Assembly (NCBI RefSeq): GCF_050337105.1
Contig: NZ_JAKJSQ010000085.1
Location: 1 to 13,451, forward strand
DNA: 13,451 nucleotides
Source of the DNA: Aliivibrio_A kagoshimensis
GTDB lineage: Bacteria > Pseudomonadota > Gammaproteobacteria > Enterobacterales > Vibrionaceae
Direction: 5' to 3'
Part shown: positions 6,361 through 12,121 of the stretch, one piece after another
Position numbering within the stretch: position 1 is the first letter of the stretch
Layout: each line of letters begins with the position of its first letter
Program-made: the position numbers and the translations under genes
Notes under the pieces: generated by a model
Database searches by the model: none
What the model saw: only the letters and a program-made list of their open reading frames with translations
What the model was told of the DNA's origin: nothing

Positions 6361-6723
6361 ATGAAAACTTACATCCACAAAACAGATCATCGTCTTCGTG
6401 TCCGTTCTGATTACATAAAAAACCAGCCCAAAGAAGTATCGGAACTCATCGGCCAGCTTAAGAAAATTGATTCTGTCACTCATATTAAATACAAAAAGCA
6501 CGCAGGCTCTGTAGCCATCTCTTTTGATAGGAACGTCCTGGATTGCGAAAGTTTACTTGAAATACTGGAAAGCCATCAATGGACAGAAAGCGGTCGCTCC
6601 CCCTCTTTTGTTGAAAATGCAATGGTTTCGGGTACGAAAACATTGGTAAAAGGAGTAACAGGATTGATGCTTAGTCGACTTGTCGGCACGTCACTTAGCC
6701 GCGCGATTATGAATCTTTCTTAG
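6361..6723 (+). CDS. HMA2-like domain protein with hydrophobic tail, divergent from the operon
   Basis: A 120-residue protein. The N-terminal domain (1-72) follows the pattern of the other two HMA2-like domains here: HKTDHRLRVRSDYIK at 6-20 matches the HH-PGRxR loop, and GSVAISFDRNVLD at 49-61 matches GSIVIEYD. The C-terminus (90-115) is hydrophobic with Lys and Arg and may touch or span the membrane. There is no CxxC. It is transcribed away from the ATPase operon across about 140 bases that hold the Fur box, so both sides are likely co-regulated. The family relation to the two neighbours is visible in the sequence; a role in the ferrosome-like system, perhaps as an iron-sensing or vesicle-bound partner, is inferred. 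Confidence 0.75.
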   Translation: MKTYIHKTDHRLRVRSDYIKNQPKEVSELIGQLKKIDSVTHIKYKKHAGSVAISFDRNVLDCESLLEILESHQWTESGRSPSFVENAMVSGTKTLVKGVTGLMLSRLVGTSLSRAIMNLS

Positions 6724-6741
6724 GAAGTAATGCGTTACGGT

Positions 6742-7146
6742 TTACGCACTTTTCGCCATCTGCTTTAAAGCACATTTGCACACCCCATTTGATAATGCAG
6801 GACACCGTTTACAAGGGGGAGATTTCAACGGTAAATAAGCAATAGACCTTATTTTATTCGTCTTCGGTTGCTCAGACTGATAAGACTCAGTAACACCACC
6901 TTCATTAAACCATGACAGTACCGGAGTTAATGGCGCACTCAATTCGCAAACCGCACTTTGGAGTGCTTGATAGGTCACCCCTTTAAGCTCTGTCGATAAG
7001 GTTGGTTGATTGTGACTATGACCTTTGCCCTGTATGTCGTTATTTTTAAGTAATGCCAACTGCTTTTGTGCAAGAGTTTTAACCGTTATTTTCGACTTTT
7101 TTTTCAGCCTCTTTAACGCACTTTTTGTACCCACCAACACCACCAA
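6742..7146 (-). CDS. Basic protein with Cys-rich C-terminus, start uncertain
   Basis: Up to 134 residues; no family recognised. The N-terminal part is very basic (ALKRLKKKSK at 10-19, then a Lys-rich helix), and the C-terminus has a compact Cys motif, PPCKRCPALSNGVCKCALK at 110-128, that could bind a metal. No ATG opens this frame: only TTG and GTG codons occur at 7132-7146, without a clear ribosome binding site. Upstream in frame are codons for WFVLA just after a TAA stop, so the natural protein may begin with a membrane anchor. An ATG at 7162 lies one frame away and could join this frame only by a frameshift; the coding strand also has a run of eight A at about 7097-7104. The gene may be real with an unusual start, or broken at its 5' end. 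It converges on the HMA2-like gene with an 18-base gap. Confidence 0.5.
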   Translation of the reverse strand: MVVLVGTKSALKRLKKKSKITVKTLAQKQLALLKNNDIQGKGHSHNQPTLSTELKGVTYQALQSAVCELSAPLTPVLSWFNEGGVTESYQSEQPKTNKIRSIAYLPLKSPPCKRCPALSNGVCKCALKQMAKSA

Positions 7147-7155
7147 CGCTAATAC

Positions 7156-7192
7156 GAACCATTACTAGTTAGATTACTATTATTAATGGTTC
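7156..7192. repeat. Perfect 9-bp inverted repeat upstream of Cys-rich gene
   Basis: GAACCATTA (7156-7164) and TAATGGTTC (7184-7192) are perfectly complementary across 19 AT-rich bases. They lie between the Cys-rich gene and the end of the methyltransferase gene. The pair could be an operator for the Cys-rich gene or a stem ending the methyltransferase mRNA. Confidence 0.5.
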
Positions 7193-7220
7193 ACATCAAT
7201 GTATTGGTTCGATTTTCGTA

Positions 7221-7841
7221 CTATTTGCGTGCAACCAAGTAGACCGCGTTAACCTTTGAGCCGATCAATTCTACATTTACATTCGTAAATCCAGACGATA
7301 TGGTCATCGCTTCTGCCATATCAGGGGTAAGAATAAACGTAGAAGATGATTTCGCACCGTATTTTCGGCTATATCTGTATTTCAACAGTAATTTATTGAT
7401 TAAATTCATATTATGAAGTGTGAAGCTGGAAATGATAACTCTTCCGTCATCCTTTAAGACTCGAAAGCATTCAGCTAAAGCAACCTCTGGATTTGGAATC
7501 ACATGCAAAAGATTCGCCATGAACACCGTATCAAATGAATCGTTTTGATATGATAAGTTAAAACAATCTGCTTTTTCAACCTGGACAATATCTTGATGTT
7601 TAAATCGTTCACGAGTAATCGAAATCATCTGCTCTGAAACATCGGTTGCAACAATAGCGGATGCCGATTCAATGAAACACTCAGTATACGTGCCGTTACC
7701 ACACCCAAGTTCCAAAACATTGCCGGTATCAGATAGGGATTTCAATTTATCTTTAATCCTATTAATCTCCTTCACACCGACAACATAGTTATTACTCTCT
7801 TCAAAACTCTTGGCAAACTCTTCCCACTTATTTTCACTCAT
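7221..7841 (-). CDS. Class I SAM-dependent methyltransferase
   Basis: A 206-residue protein of the Methyltransf_11/UbiE-like type. The SAM-binding motif I is VLELGCGNGTYTE (42-54), an acidic residue follows at the end of strand 2 (ATDVSEQM, 65-72), motif II-like FDTVFMANLLHVI is at 103-115, and a post-II segment LKDDGRVIISSF is at 129-140. Such enzymes methylate small molecules or, less often, proteins; the substrate cannot be read from the sequence. The ATG at 7841 (MSENKWEEFA) is preferred over an ATG four codons upstream because GAGACTGAT lies just before it and because the shorter form matches the usual family start; both are possible. A good Fur box stands 50 bases upstream, so expression probably depends on iron. 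It is not in an operon with the neighbours on the left. Confidence 0.85.
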   Translation of the reverse strand: MSENKWEEFAKSFEESNNYVVGVKEINRIKDKLKSLSDTGNVLELGCGNGTYTECFIESASAIVATDVSEQMISITRERFKHQDIVQVEKADCFNLSYQNDSFDTVFMANLLHVIPNPEVALAECFRVLKDDGRVIISSFTLHNMNLINKLLLKYRYSRKYGAKSSSTFILTPDMAEAMTISSGFTNVNVELIGSKVNAVYLVARK

Positions 7842-7879
7842 TATCAGTCTCATTCGTCATGCATTTGTATTTATCAAAC

Positions 7880-7909
7880 ACTATAACTGAAATGAGAACC
7901 ATTTGCATT
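7880..7909 (-). promoter_or_regulatory. Fur box and -10 element of the methyltransferase gene
   Basis: AATGAGAACCATTTGCATT at 7891-7909 matches 14 of 18 defined positions of the Fur consensus. On the - strand TATAGT (7880-7885) is a five-of-six match to the -10 box, and the Fur box covers the spacer and -35 area. The -35 itself is weak. This is the usual layout for repression by Fur. Confidence 0.6.
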
Positions 7910-7921
7910 TCGAGTGGCGAT

Positions 7922-8302
7922 TTAGCTTCCCGCCATGGCAAACAACCATACACTCCAGCTCAAGCTGTGGCACCACCCTGCTAGTGTTGCTACACCCCAG
8001 ATATGCACTACATGCAAACGTCGCCTATATAGATTAGATCCCAGTATGATCACTGGCATGAACATAACAGACAACAGAGCAAGAGGTGGGATCACTTTTC
8101 CAACATGCGGTCCAAAATTAAAGACCATAATGGTACTCGCGATGAAGGACAGTAGTAAAAATAACAGTAATTTCCTTCGCTCACTCGAGTGTTTAACTGC
8201 AAAGTATATGAGAGGAAGATAGAGGGGGATCACAAGGTAGGGTAATTGTAAAATCCAACTTCCCAAAGGGAGTAAATCAGGAAGTAGAGCCCATAAATTC
8301 AT
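7922..8302 (-). CDS. Four-helix inner-membrane protein of unknown function
   Basis: A 126-residue protein with membrane segments at about 15-36, 45-62, 71-90 and 99-122, and short basic turns (SSERRK at 39-44, YRRRLH at 91-96) that place the loops by the positive-inside rule. Trp residues near both ends mark helix borders. I do not recognise the family and see no catalytic motif. The ATG at 8302 is supported by AAGGA seven to eight bases upstream. It ends just before the Fur-box promoter of the methyltransferase gene and starts 43 bases after the GNAT gene on the same strand, so it may be co-transcribed with that gene. Confidence 0.7.
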   Translation of the reverse strand: MNLWALLPDLLPLGSWILQLPYLVIPLYLPLIYFAVKHSSERRKLLLFLLLSFIASTIMVFNFGPHVGKVIPPLALLSVMFMPVIILGSNLYRRRLHVVHIWGVATLAGWCHSLSWSVWLFAMAGS

Positions 8303-8345
8303 TCAAGCGTCCTTATTTTGTCACACTTTCAATGGTACCGTTGAT

Positions 8346-8750
8346 CTACAGCTTACCACTCATTTTGTAATATTGAATCCCTGATTTCATGAACGCTTCG
8401 CCCTGTCTATCAAGTCCCAGACGTAAATAAAAATTGAACGCTGTTGTTCGAGCGTCACACCAAAAGTGCCGAACACCTAGTGTAGAAAGTTCCTTCATGA
8501 TGAAAGTGACCATTGCGGTTCCTATCCCTTCTCCTTGGTATTCCGATAAGGTGGCAAATTTTCTTAATCTTGCACTGTTTCCATCAAGGTAAATAGATGC
8601 CACACACACTAACGCTTCATCCTTGAACACCCCATAATGCAGGCCGGTTTCATCACCATCGACAAAGCAAAACATAGGTTCTTTTTCAGGCCATAACACT
8701 TGGTGTCTTATGGGTAGAGCGTCTTGCCATGTGATCGTTTGTATCTTCAT
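8346..8750 (-). CDS. GNAT-family N-acetyltransferase
   Basis: A 134-residue single-domain GNAT protein. Motif A, which binds the acetyl-CoA pyrophosphate, is QGEGIGTAM at 72-80, following RLRKFATLSEY at 61-71. The C-terminal half keeps the usual FYLRLGL turn (107-113). The N-terminal IRHQVLWPE at 14-22 resembles ElaA-like and related small GNAT proteins. The acceptor could be a small amine, an amino acid or a protein, and the sequence does not tell. The ATG at 8750 is preferred over an upstream ATG at 8795, because the longer leader would run into a perfect 12-bp inverted repeat at 8785-8813. That repeat may be a regulatory hairpin for this gene. Confidence 0.82.
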   Translation of the reverse strand: MKIQTITWQDALPIRHQVLWPEKEPMFCFVDGDETGLHYGVFKDEALVCVASIYLDGNSARLRKFATLSEYQGEGIGTAMVTFIMKELSTLGVRHFWCDARTTAFNFYLRLGLDRQGEAFMKSGIQYYKMSGKL

Positions 8751-8784
8751 AAGACTCGAATGAATTGTTTTTATTAAGAGGAGA

Positions 8785-8813
8785 CTAGCTATCATACAGC
8801 CTATGATAGCTAG
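8785..8813. repeat. Perfect 12-bp inverted repeat upstream of the GNAT gene
   Basis: CTAGCTATCATA (8785-8796) and TATGATAGCTAG (8802-8813) pair perfectly around the loop CAGCC. The stem lies 34 bases before the GNAT start on the - strand and just past the decayed peptidase gene. No T-run follows on either strand, so it may be an operator or an RNA stem rather than a terminator. Confidence 0.75.
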
Positions 8814-8830
8814 ATGAGTATCGTAAAAGG

Positions 8831-9078
8831 TTACACTATTTTCTCTCGTATAACCCCATTAATTGGTGAGACTATTGGTTGCCCCCAAGCATAACAGTTA
8901 ACCAGTTTTACTTGAGCAAGCAGGTAAGCCAATTTTATTTTGAGTGAAAGGTGTCTTGACCGTTTTTATCTGGGAATATTCGCACAAAATCATAAGCGTA
9001 AGTTTGAGCCAACTCATGCGTGCCATGGCTTGGAGTGCCATCTCCAGGAGAGTTAATAGCTTTCACTCTCCCTCTTTG
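8831..9078 (-). pseudogene. Remnant of an M23-type peptidase gene
   Basis: Two frames together give a continuous protein-like sequence. The first frame (9078 to a TAA at 8935-8937) reads RVKAINSPGDGTPSHGTHEL and then AQTYAYDFVRIFPDKNGQDT. The second, after a frameshift in an A-rich run near 8935-8943, reads KLAYLLAQVKLVNCYAWGQP and then IVSPINGVIREKIV up to a TAA at 8831-8833. The pattern of GTH followed by TYAYDF and then a CYAWGQPI-SPINGVI block resembles M23-like metallopeptidase domains, which cut peptidoglycan or similar peptides. Both ends are missing: the frame opens directly after a TAG next to the pseudouridine synthase stop, and the tail stops early. It is therefore a decayed fragment. 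The family call is from memory of the pattern and is moderate. Confidence 0.55.
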
Positions 9079-9087
9079 CTAAGTCGG

Positions 9088-9792
9088 CTAGATTATGGCC
9101 ACTTCTTCTGAGGTTAAATAACGGCTTTGTCCTGGCAGTAGGGTCTCATCCAGTTGCAAAGATCCAATAGAGTGTCGATGCAGAGCCATCACAGGGTTAC
9201 GGAATCGACCAAACATACGTTTTATTTGATGGTATCGTCCCTCAACCAGATCAACCTGCGCCACATAGCTAGAAAGTATTGATAATGTTGCAGGTCGAGT
9301 TGTAATATCCTCATACGAGAAATACATACCCTTTTGAAAAGCGTCAATATACTCCTCAGTCAATGGGTTTTGTAACGTCACGGTATACCGTTTTGTCACT
9401 TTGCTTTCTGGTTGCGTTAATCGCTCAGACCAACGACTATCATTGGTTAATAGTACTAGCCCAGACGTATTTAGATCTAAACGACCAACAATGTGTAACT
9501 CATCTTTTTCGGGTTGGTTTAGTAGATCAACCACGGTTTTGTGTTGCTTATCTTTCGTCGCACTCACCACACCAATGGGTTTATGCAACATAACATAGCT
9601 GGCTTTATTGGATTGTAAGAGTTTGTCATCAAGGGTGATGGTTGAAAATTTATCGATGATCAGGCTGGTATCCTTCGCAACATCTCCATCAACCACAATA
9701 CGGTTTTGCGCAAGCAGCAAGCGAACATTTCTTCGGTTCATGTTGCACTTTTCACTGATAAAGCGATCAATACGCGATCGACTGATTGACAT
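9088..9792 (-). CDS. rsuA: RsuA-family rRNA pseudouridine synthase
   Basis: A 234-residue protein with an N-terminal S4-like RNA-binding domain (about 4-60: RIDRFISEKCNMNRRNVRLL) and a PseudoU_synth_2 catalytic domain. The catalytic aspartate is Asp106 in GRLDLNTSGLVLLTND (103-118), and the family signature EGRYHQIKRMFG occurs near the C-terminus. Domain order and the LHKPIGVVSAT segment (69-79) resemble E. coli RsuA, which makes pseudouridine 516 in 16S rRNA; RluE/RluF-like 23S enzymes are close relatives, and Vibrio often has several paralogues, so the exact target is uncertain. The ATG at 9792 has AGG seven bases upstream. It is a stand-alone gene followed by the decayed peptidase gene. 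Confidence 0.85.
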   Translation of the reverse strand: MSISRSRIDRFISEKCNMNRRNVRLLLAQNRIVVDGDVAKDTSLIIDKFSTITLDDKLLQSNKASYVMLHKPIGVVSATKDKQHKTVVDLLNQPEKDELHIVGRLDLNTSGLVLLTNDSRWSERLTQPESKVTKRYTVTLQNPLTEEYIDAFQKGMYFSYEDITTRPATLSILSSYVAQVDLVEGRYHQIKRMFGRFRNPVMALHRHSIGSLQLDETLLPGQSRYLTSEEVAII

Positions 9793-9895
9793 CTTATACC
9801 TATCAAAATTGGGTTATCTAATTGGCCACATCATATCAATCCGATGTAGCAAGGTATATGCTTTCGTATTCCCGCTATGCTCTTGGTCATCGTCA

Positions 9896-9916
9896 CATTA
9901 ACGCTTATTGTTAATG
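9896..9916. repeat. 7-bp inverted repeat upstream of the prepilin leader
   Basis: CATTAAC (9896-9902) and GTTAATG (9910-9916) are perfectly complementary around GCTTATT, and TTTTAT follows. It lies 45 bases before the leader ORF start. It could be an operator in the prepilin promoter region; as a terminator it would be AT-rich and weak. Confidence 0.4.
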
Positions 9917-9960
9917 TTTTATAGAATAATCCTGATATTATCGACGAAGAAGGGGTGTTT

Positions 9961-10011
9961 ATGATAATGTTTCTCAATAACGTATTGGCCCTATGGATGT
10001 TTGTAATATGA
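9961..10011 (+). CDS. 16-residue hydrophobic leader ORF coupled to the prepilin gene
   Basis: ATG at 9961 opens a short frame encoding MIMFLNNVLALWMFVI, ending in TGA at 10009-10011. A strong AAGGGG ribosome binding site lies about eight bases before the ATG, whereas the prepilin ATG at 10008 has none. The TGA overlaps that ATG as ATGA, so translation of the leader would feed ribosomes onto the prepilin start. The peptide is almost wholly hydrophobic. Whether it has a function of its own is unknown. Confidence 0.5.
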   Translation: MIMFLNNVLALWMFVI

Positions 10012-10568
10012 AGAAGCAGTCACCTAAAAACGGATTCACTCTCATTGAATTGGTTGTGGTCATTGTGGTTTTAGGGATCCTTGCTGTCGTCGCCGCTCCT
10101 CGATTTTTAAACATGAAAAGTGATGCGGTTGAAGCCAGTGTATTGGGTGTTGATGCCGCGCTAAAATCAGCACTTAACATGTCGGAAGCTCGCATTCAAA
10201 TCGATGACGCTGATACCAGTATCCAGTACTTGGGCGAAACCATCATTTTGCTTGAAAAGATGCCAGTCGCCAGTGCGGGAACATTAAGGGCATTATTAGA
10301 GATTTCGGTCCCCAATTCATGGACCAGAAACTGGGAAACAGATCCTTGCGACGAACCAGAGTTTTGTATTTTAGGTAATATGTTTCCTGGAAAATCAGGT
10401 TATGTTGCTATACCTGATCACCCTTTGATCTCGAACGGTGGATTGGATCGCGCCGCTTACATCTGGCCAAAAGGCTACACGTTAAGCACCAATGGCTGCT
10501 ATACCTATTATATCAATGAAGCGTCCCAGAAAGAGCGATATTCGGGCTCTATCGTAGACGGTTGCTAG
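10008..10568 (+). CDS. Type IV prepilin-like protein (MSHA/pseudopilin type)
   Basis: A 186-residue protein with a classic class III signal: a short basic leader, KNG|FTLIEL with cleavage between Gly9 and Phe10, Glu at position +5 (Glu14), then a hydrophobic helix to about residue 30 and APRFLNMKSDA (30-40) as in MSHA-like pilins. The globular part holds four Cys (114, 120, 164, 186) that can form two disulfides, with the last residue Cys. PilD would process it, and it would enter a type IV pilus or type II secretion-like fibre; no other pilus genes are in the window, so it is an orphan. The ATG at 10008 is preferred over one at 9993 because it gives the usual leader length and overlaps the stop of a 16-codon leader ORF that has a strong ribosome binding site. 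Confidence 0.85.
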   Translation: MKKQSPKNGFTLIELVVVIVVLGILAVVAAPRFLNMKSDAVEASVLGVDAALKSALNMSEARIQIDDADTSIQYLGETIILLEKMPVASAGTLRALLEISVPNSWTRNWETDPCDEPEFCILGNMFPGKSGYVAIPDHPLISNGGLDRAAYIWPKGYTLSTNGCYTYYINEASQKERYSGSIVDGC

Positions 10569-10593
10569 ACTCACAAAAAATAAGGATTATCCC

Positions 10594-11133
10594 CTATACC
10601 AAAGAGGAGAGGTTACAGTGATAAAAAGTGATGCCATTGTCATCTTCAACATCAGCAACAAACCCAGCCTTCAGCAACAGTTTGGCGGAGGCTATGTTTC
10701 CAGAATCCACCCCACCGACCAAGCTTCCGACTAATTGCTGAGAGCGGCAACATTCAACAATTCCCTGTAATAACTCATAACCATAGCCCTGATGCCAGCA
10801 CCGTTCAGCTAACAGATAACCTAGATGAGCACTCTCCTCTCCAGAATCATAGATAAAAACAAAACCCATAACCGATTCAGAATCATTAAGACAAACGGTA
10901 AACAAGTGACTTTCCGACACCATCTTAGTTAGCCAGCCATCAGCAGCCTCGACGCTTCCAATATCATGAAAATAAGGAGGAAGTGATTGAACAACCGAAG
11001 GGGAGAATAACTCAACGATAGAGGATAATAACGCCGTTTTTGAAGCCTCTGTTCTCAAAAAAGAACCAACATCAGACACCGTAAGCCTCTGCGTTGAAAA
11101 AGCCAATGATGCCCACTTTGCGTTGTTTCTCAT
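10594..11133 (-). CDS. GNAT-family N-acetyltransferase (RimJ/RimL-like)
   Basis: A 179-residue protein of the Acetyltransf_3 type. It opens with FSTQRLTVSDV (12-22), typical of RimJ/RimL-like enzymes, and has motif A as HLGYLLAERCWHQGYGYELL (103-122) with the Q/GxGxx turn at QGYGYE, then VDSGNIASAKLLLKAGF (142-158), where the Asn and the KAGF block match motif B. It probably acetylates an amine or a protein N-terminus. The ATG at 11133 is chosen over a TTG at 11160 because AAGGTCGAG lies upstream. It converges on the prepilin gene. GNAT genes are frequent integron cassette cargo, but I see no attC site beside it. Confidence 0.8.
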   Translation of the reverse strand: MRNNAKWASLAFSTQRLTVSDVGSFLRTEASKTALLSSIVELFSPSVVQSLPPYFHDIGSVEAADGWLTKMVSESHLFTVCLNDSESVMGFVFIYDSGEESAHLGYLLAERCWHQGYGYELLQGIVECCRSQQLVGSLVGGVDSGNIASAKLLLKAGFVADVEDDNGITFYHCNLSSLV

Positions 11134-11185
11134 ATCTCGACCTTGATTATTATCCAACAACTTAAACCAGTATATAAATCAGACG

Positions 11186-11200
11186 ACCCCCTCAAGGGGT
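11186..11200. repeat. GC-rich hairpin downstream of the 63-residue ORF
   Basis: ACCCC (11186-11190) and GGGGT (11196-11200) pair around CTCAA. It lies 43 bases past the stop of the - strand gene at 11243 and upstream of the GNAT start. It may help end that transcript, but no clean T-run follows on the - strand. Confidence 0.35.
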
Positions 11201-11242
11201 GGTTCTCTTCAAGCAAAATTCAGCCATCTCTAACAATGTTTA

Positions 11243-11434
11243 TTAAAACTCAGGGGTGAAACCACGCTTTATAAATGCTTCCCTGGGCTTGTGCACCACA
11301 ATCGCTCGTTCAGATAGCTTTCGAGCTTCAAAGGTAAAACCAAGAAACTCCAAACTGATCATTCCCGTCGCCCCGTTCACAATGAAATTTAAAACGTGAC
11401 CACGCCTAACTAAACCCGTTGCTGTTAAATCCAT
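11243..11434 (-). CDS. 63-residue protein of unknown function
   Basis: The product has a mixed, well-balanced composition with alternating hydrophobic stretches (VLNFIVNGATGMISLEFLGF, 14-33) and a basic end (VHKPREAFIKRGFTPEF, 47-63), as in a small beta-rich domain. No family is recognised. The ATG at 11434 is preceded by GGGAT about five bases away. It lies alone in a stretch of 670 bases between the GNAT gene and higA. Small orphan genes of this kind are common in Vibrio integron arrays. The coding call is moderate because the frame is short. Confidence 0.45.
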   Translation of the reverse strand: MDLTATGLVRRGHVLNFIVNGATGMISLEFLGFTFEARKLSERAIVVHKPREAFIKRGFTPEF

Positions 11435-11526
11435 GCTATCCCAGTCTAGGGGGGCTCCTACTACGCCCTCGTATGGAGGCTCAGATGGGATTTGGTTTCT
11501 GGTTACAATTAGCTATAGTGCTTTTT

Positions 11527-11560
11527 GTTATGTACCCCGCAGAGCAAGCGAGTACATAAC
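11527..11560. repeat. Perfect 9-bp inverted repeat with GC-rich inner arms
   Basis: GTTATGTAC (11527-11535) pairs perfectly with GTACATAAC (11552-11560); within it CGC and GCG can also pair around AGAGCAA, leaving a small bulge. It is the most prominent structure in the 372 bases between 11435 and 11806, where no convincing gene is seen. It could be a cassette-end (attC-like) remnant or a dispersed palindrome. Confidence 0.55.
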
Positions 11561-11566
11561 GAACAG

Positions 11567-11683
11567 TCAAGATACGAACTCTACATGGACATACACTCTA
11601 ACCACTGCCCTCACATTTCTAACTTCACTGGTTTCATCTATTTCAAGTTCAACATTCAGTTCGAGTGTGTGTCCTCGTAAGTA
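11567..11683 (-). other. Short open frame, possible gene fragment
   Basis: Between a TAA at 11684-11686 and a TGA at 11567-11569 the - strand is open for 38 codons and encodes LELNVELEIDETSEVRNVRA then VVRVYVHVEFVS, a strikingly regular beta-strand-like pattern. There is no ATG in it. It may be the 3' piece of a lost gene, or chance. Confidence 0.2.
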
Positions 11684-11705
11684 TTAAAACCCTACCAACT
11701 CGAAC
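11659..11705. repeat. 8-bp inverted repeat with 31-base loop
   Basis: GTTCGAGT (11659-11666) and ACTCGAAC (11698-11705) are perfectly complementary. They overlap the end of the short open frame at 11567-11683. With a loop this long it is a weak candidate for a structured site. Confidence 0.35.
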
Positions 11706-11773
11706 TTCACAATTTACTATATAGAGAGGGGCTCCGGGCTTGTTCAACACCGCTCTATTCTATGAACAAAAGC

Positions 11774-11795
11774 AGGTGTCGGCTACGCGACACCT
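11774..11795 (-). terminator. Hairpin terminator of the higB-higA operon
   Basis: AGGTGTCG (11774-11781) and CGACACCT (11788-11795) form a perfect 8-bp stem with a six-base loop, 11 bases past the higA stop codon. On the - strand the stem is followed by GCTTTTGTT. A second 7-bp inverted repeat (TTGTTCA at 11740-11746, TGAACAA at 11763-11769) follows at once and could form part of a cassette-end structure. Confidence 0.6.
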
Positions 11796-11806
11796 ATTCT
11801 TGTTTG

Positions 11807-12121
11807 TTATAGTTCAGCGATGTGAGACAGGGTTTCCGGGTGACGCTGAACCAATTTTAAAAGGGTTACCGCTTGCCCATTTGGTGCACTACGCCCTTGC
11901 TCCCAATTTTCTAATGTTCGAGATGATGTATGCAGTAAACGCGCAAATACACCACGAGACATATTAAATTGTTCGCGAATACTCACGATTTCATTCGGTG
12001 AGATATCTAACTCACTGATACCGTTAACTTGGTGAGTTTTAAGGGTTAGCTTACCTTCGGAATACTCTTTAGCTTCAACAAGAGCTGAACTTAACTCTGT
12101 AAATAGATCACGATTGCTCAT
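11807..12121 (-). CDS. higA: HigA2-type antitoxin (HTH regulator)
   Basis: A 104-residue antitoxin closely resembling HigA2 (VCA0469 type) of the Vibrio cholerae superintegron. Residues 1-40 are the toxin-binding, partly disordered N-terminus; residues 43-95 are a Xre-type HTH domain (SPNEIVSIREQFNMSRGVFA at 41-60, then LLHTSSRTLENWEQG at 62-76), which binds the operator as a dimer. It neutralises HigB and represses the operon. Its ATG at 12121 lies inside the end of higB, overlapping by 14 bases, so the toxin gene comes first as in other hig operons. After the stop the - strand reads TATAACAAAC, like the start of a VCR-type attC, before a terminator hairpin. Confidence 0.9.
   Translation of the reverse strand: MSNRDLFTELSSALVEAKEYSEGKLTLKTHQVNGISELDISPNEIVSIREQFNMSRGVFARLLHTSSRTLENWEQGRSAPNGQAVTLLKLVQRHPETLSHIAEL

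Noticed and set aside
6731..6748. TGCGT / ACGCA stem between convergent genes as a bidirectional terminator
   Set aside because: Only five base pairs with a short T-run, and it overlaps the stop of the Cys-rich gene.
11433..11687. 84-codon + strand open frame
   Set aside because: Low-complexity Ser/Thr-rich translation crossing inverted repeats, with no ribosome binding site; the opposite strand looks more protein-like.
11740..11967. 75-codon + strand open frame
   Set aside because: Lies antisense over the terminator and higA, which is clearly the real gene.
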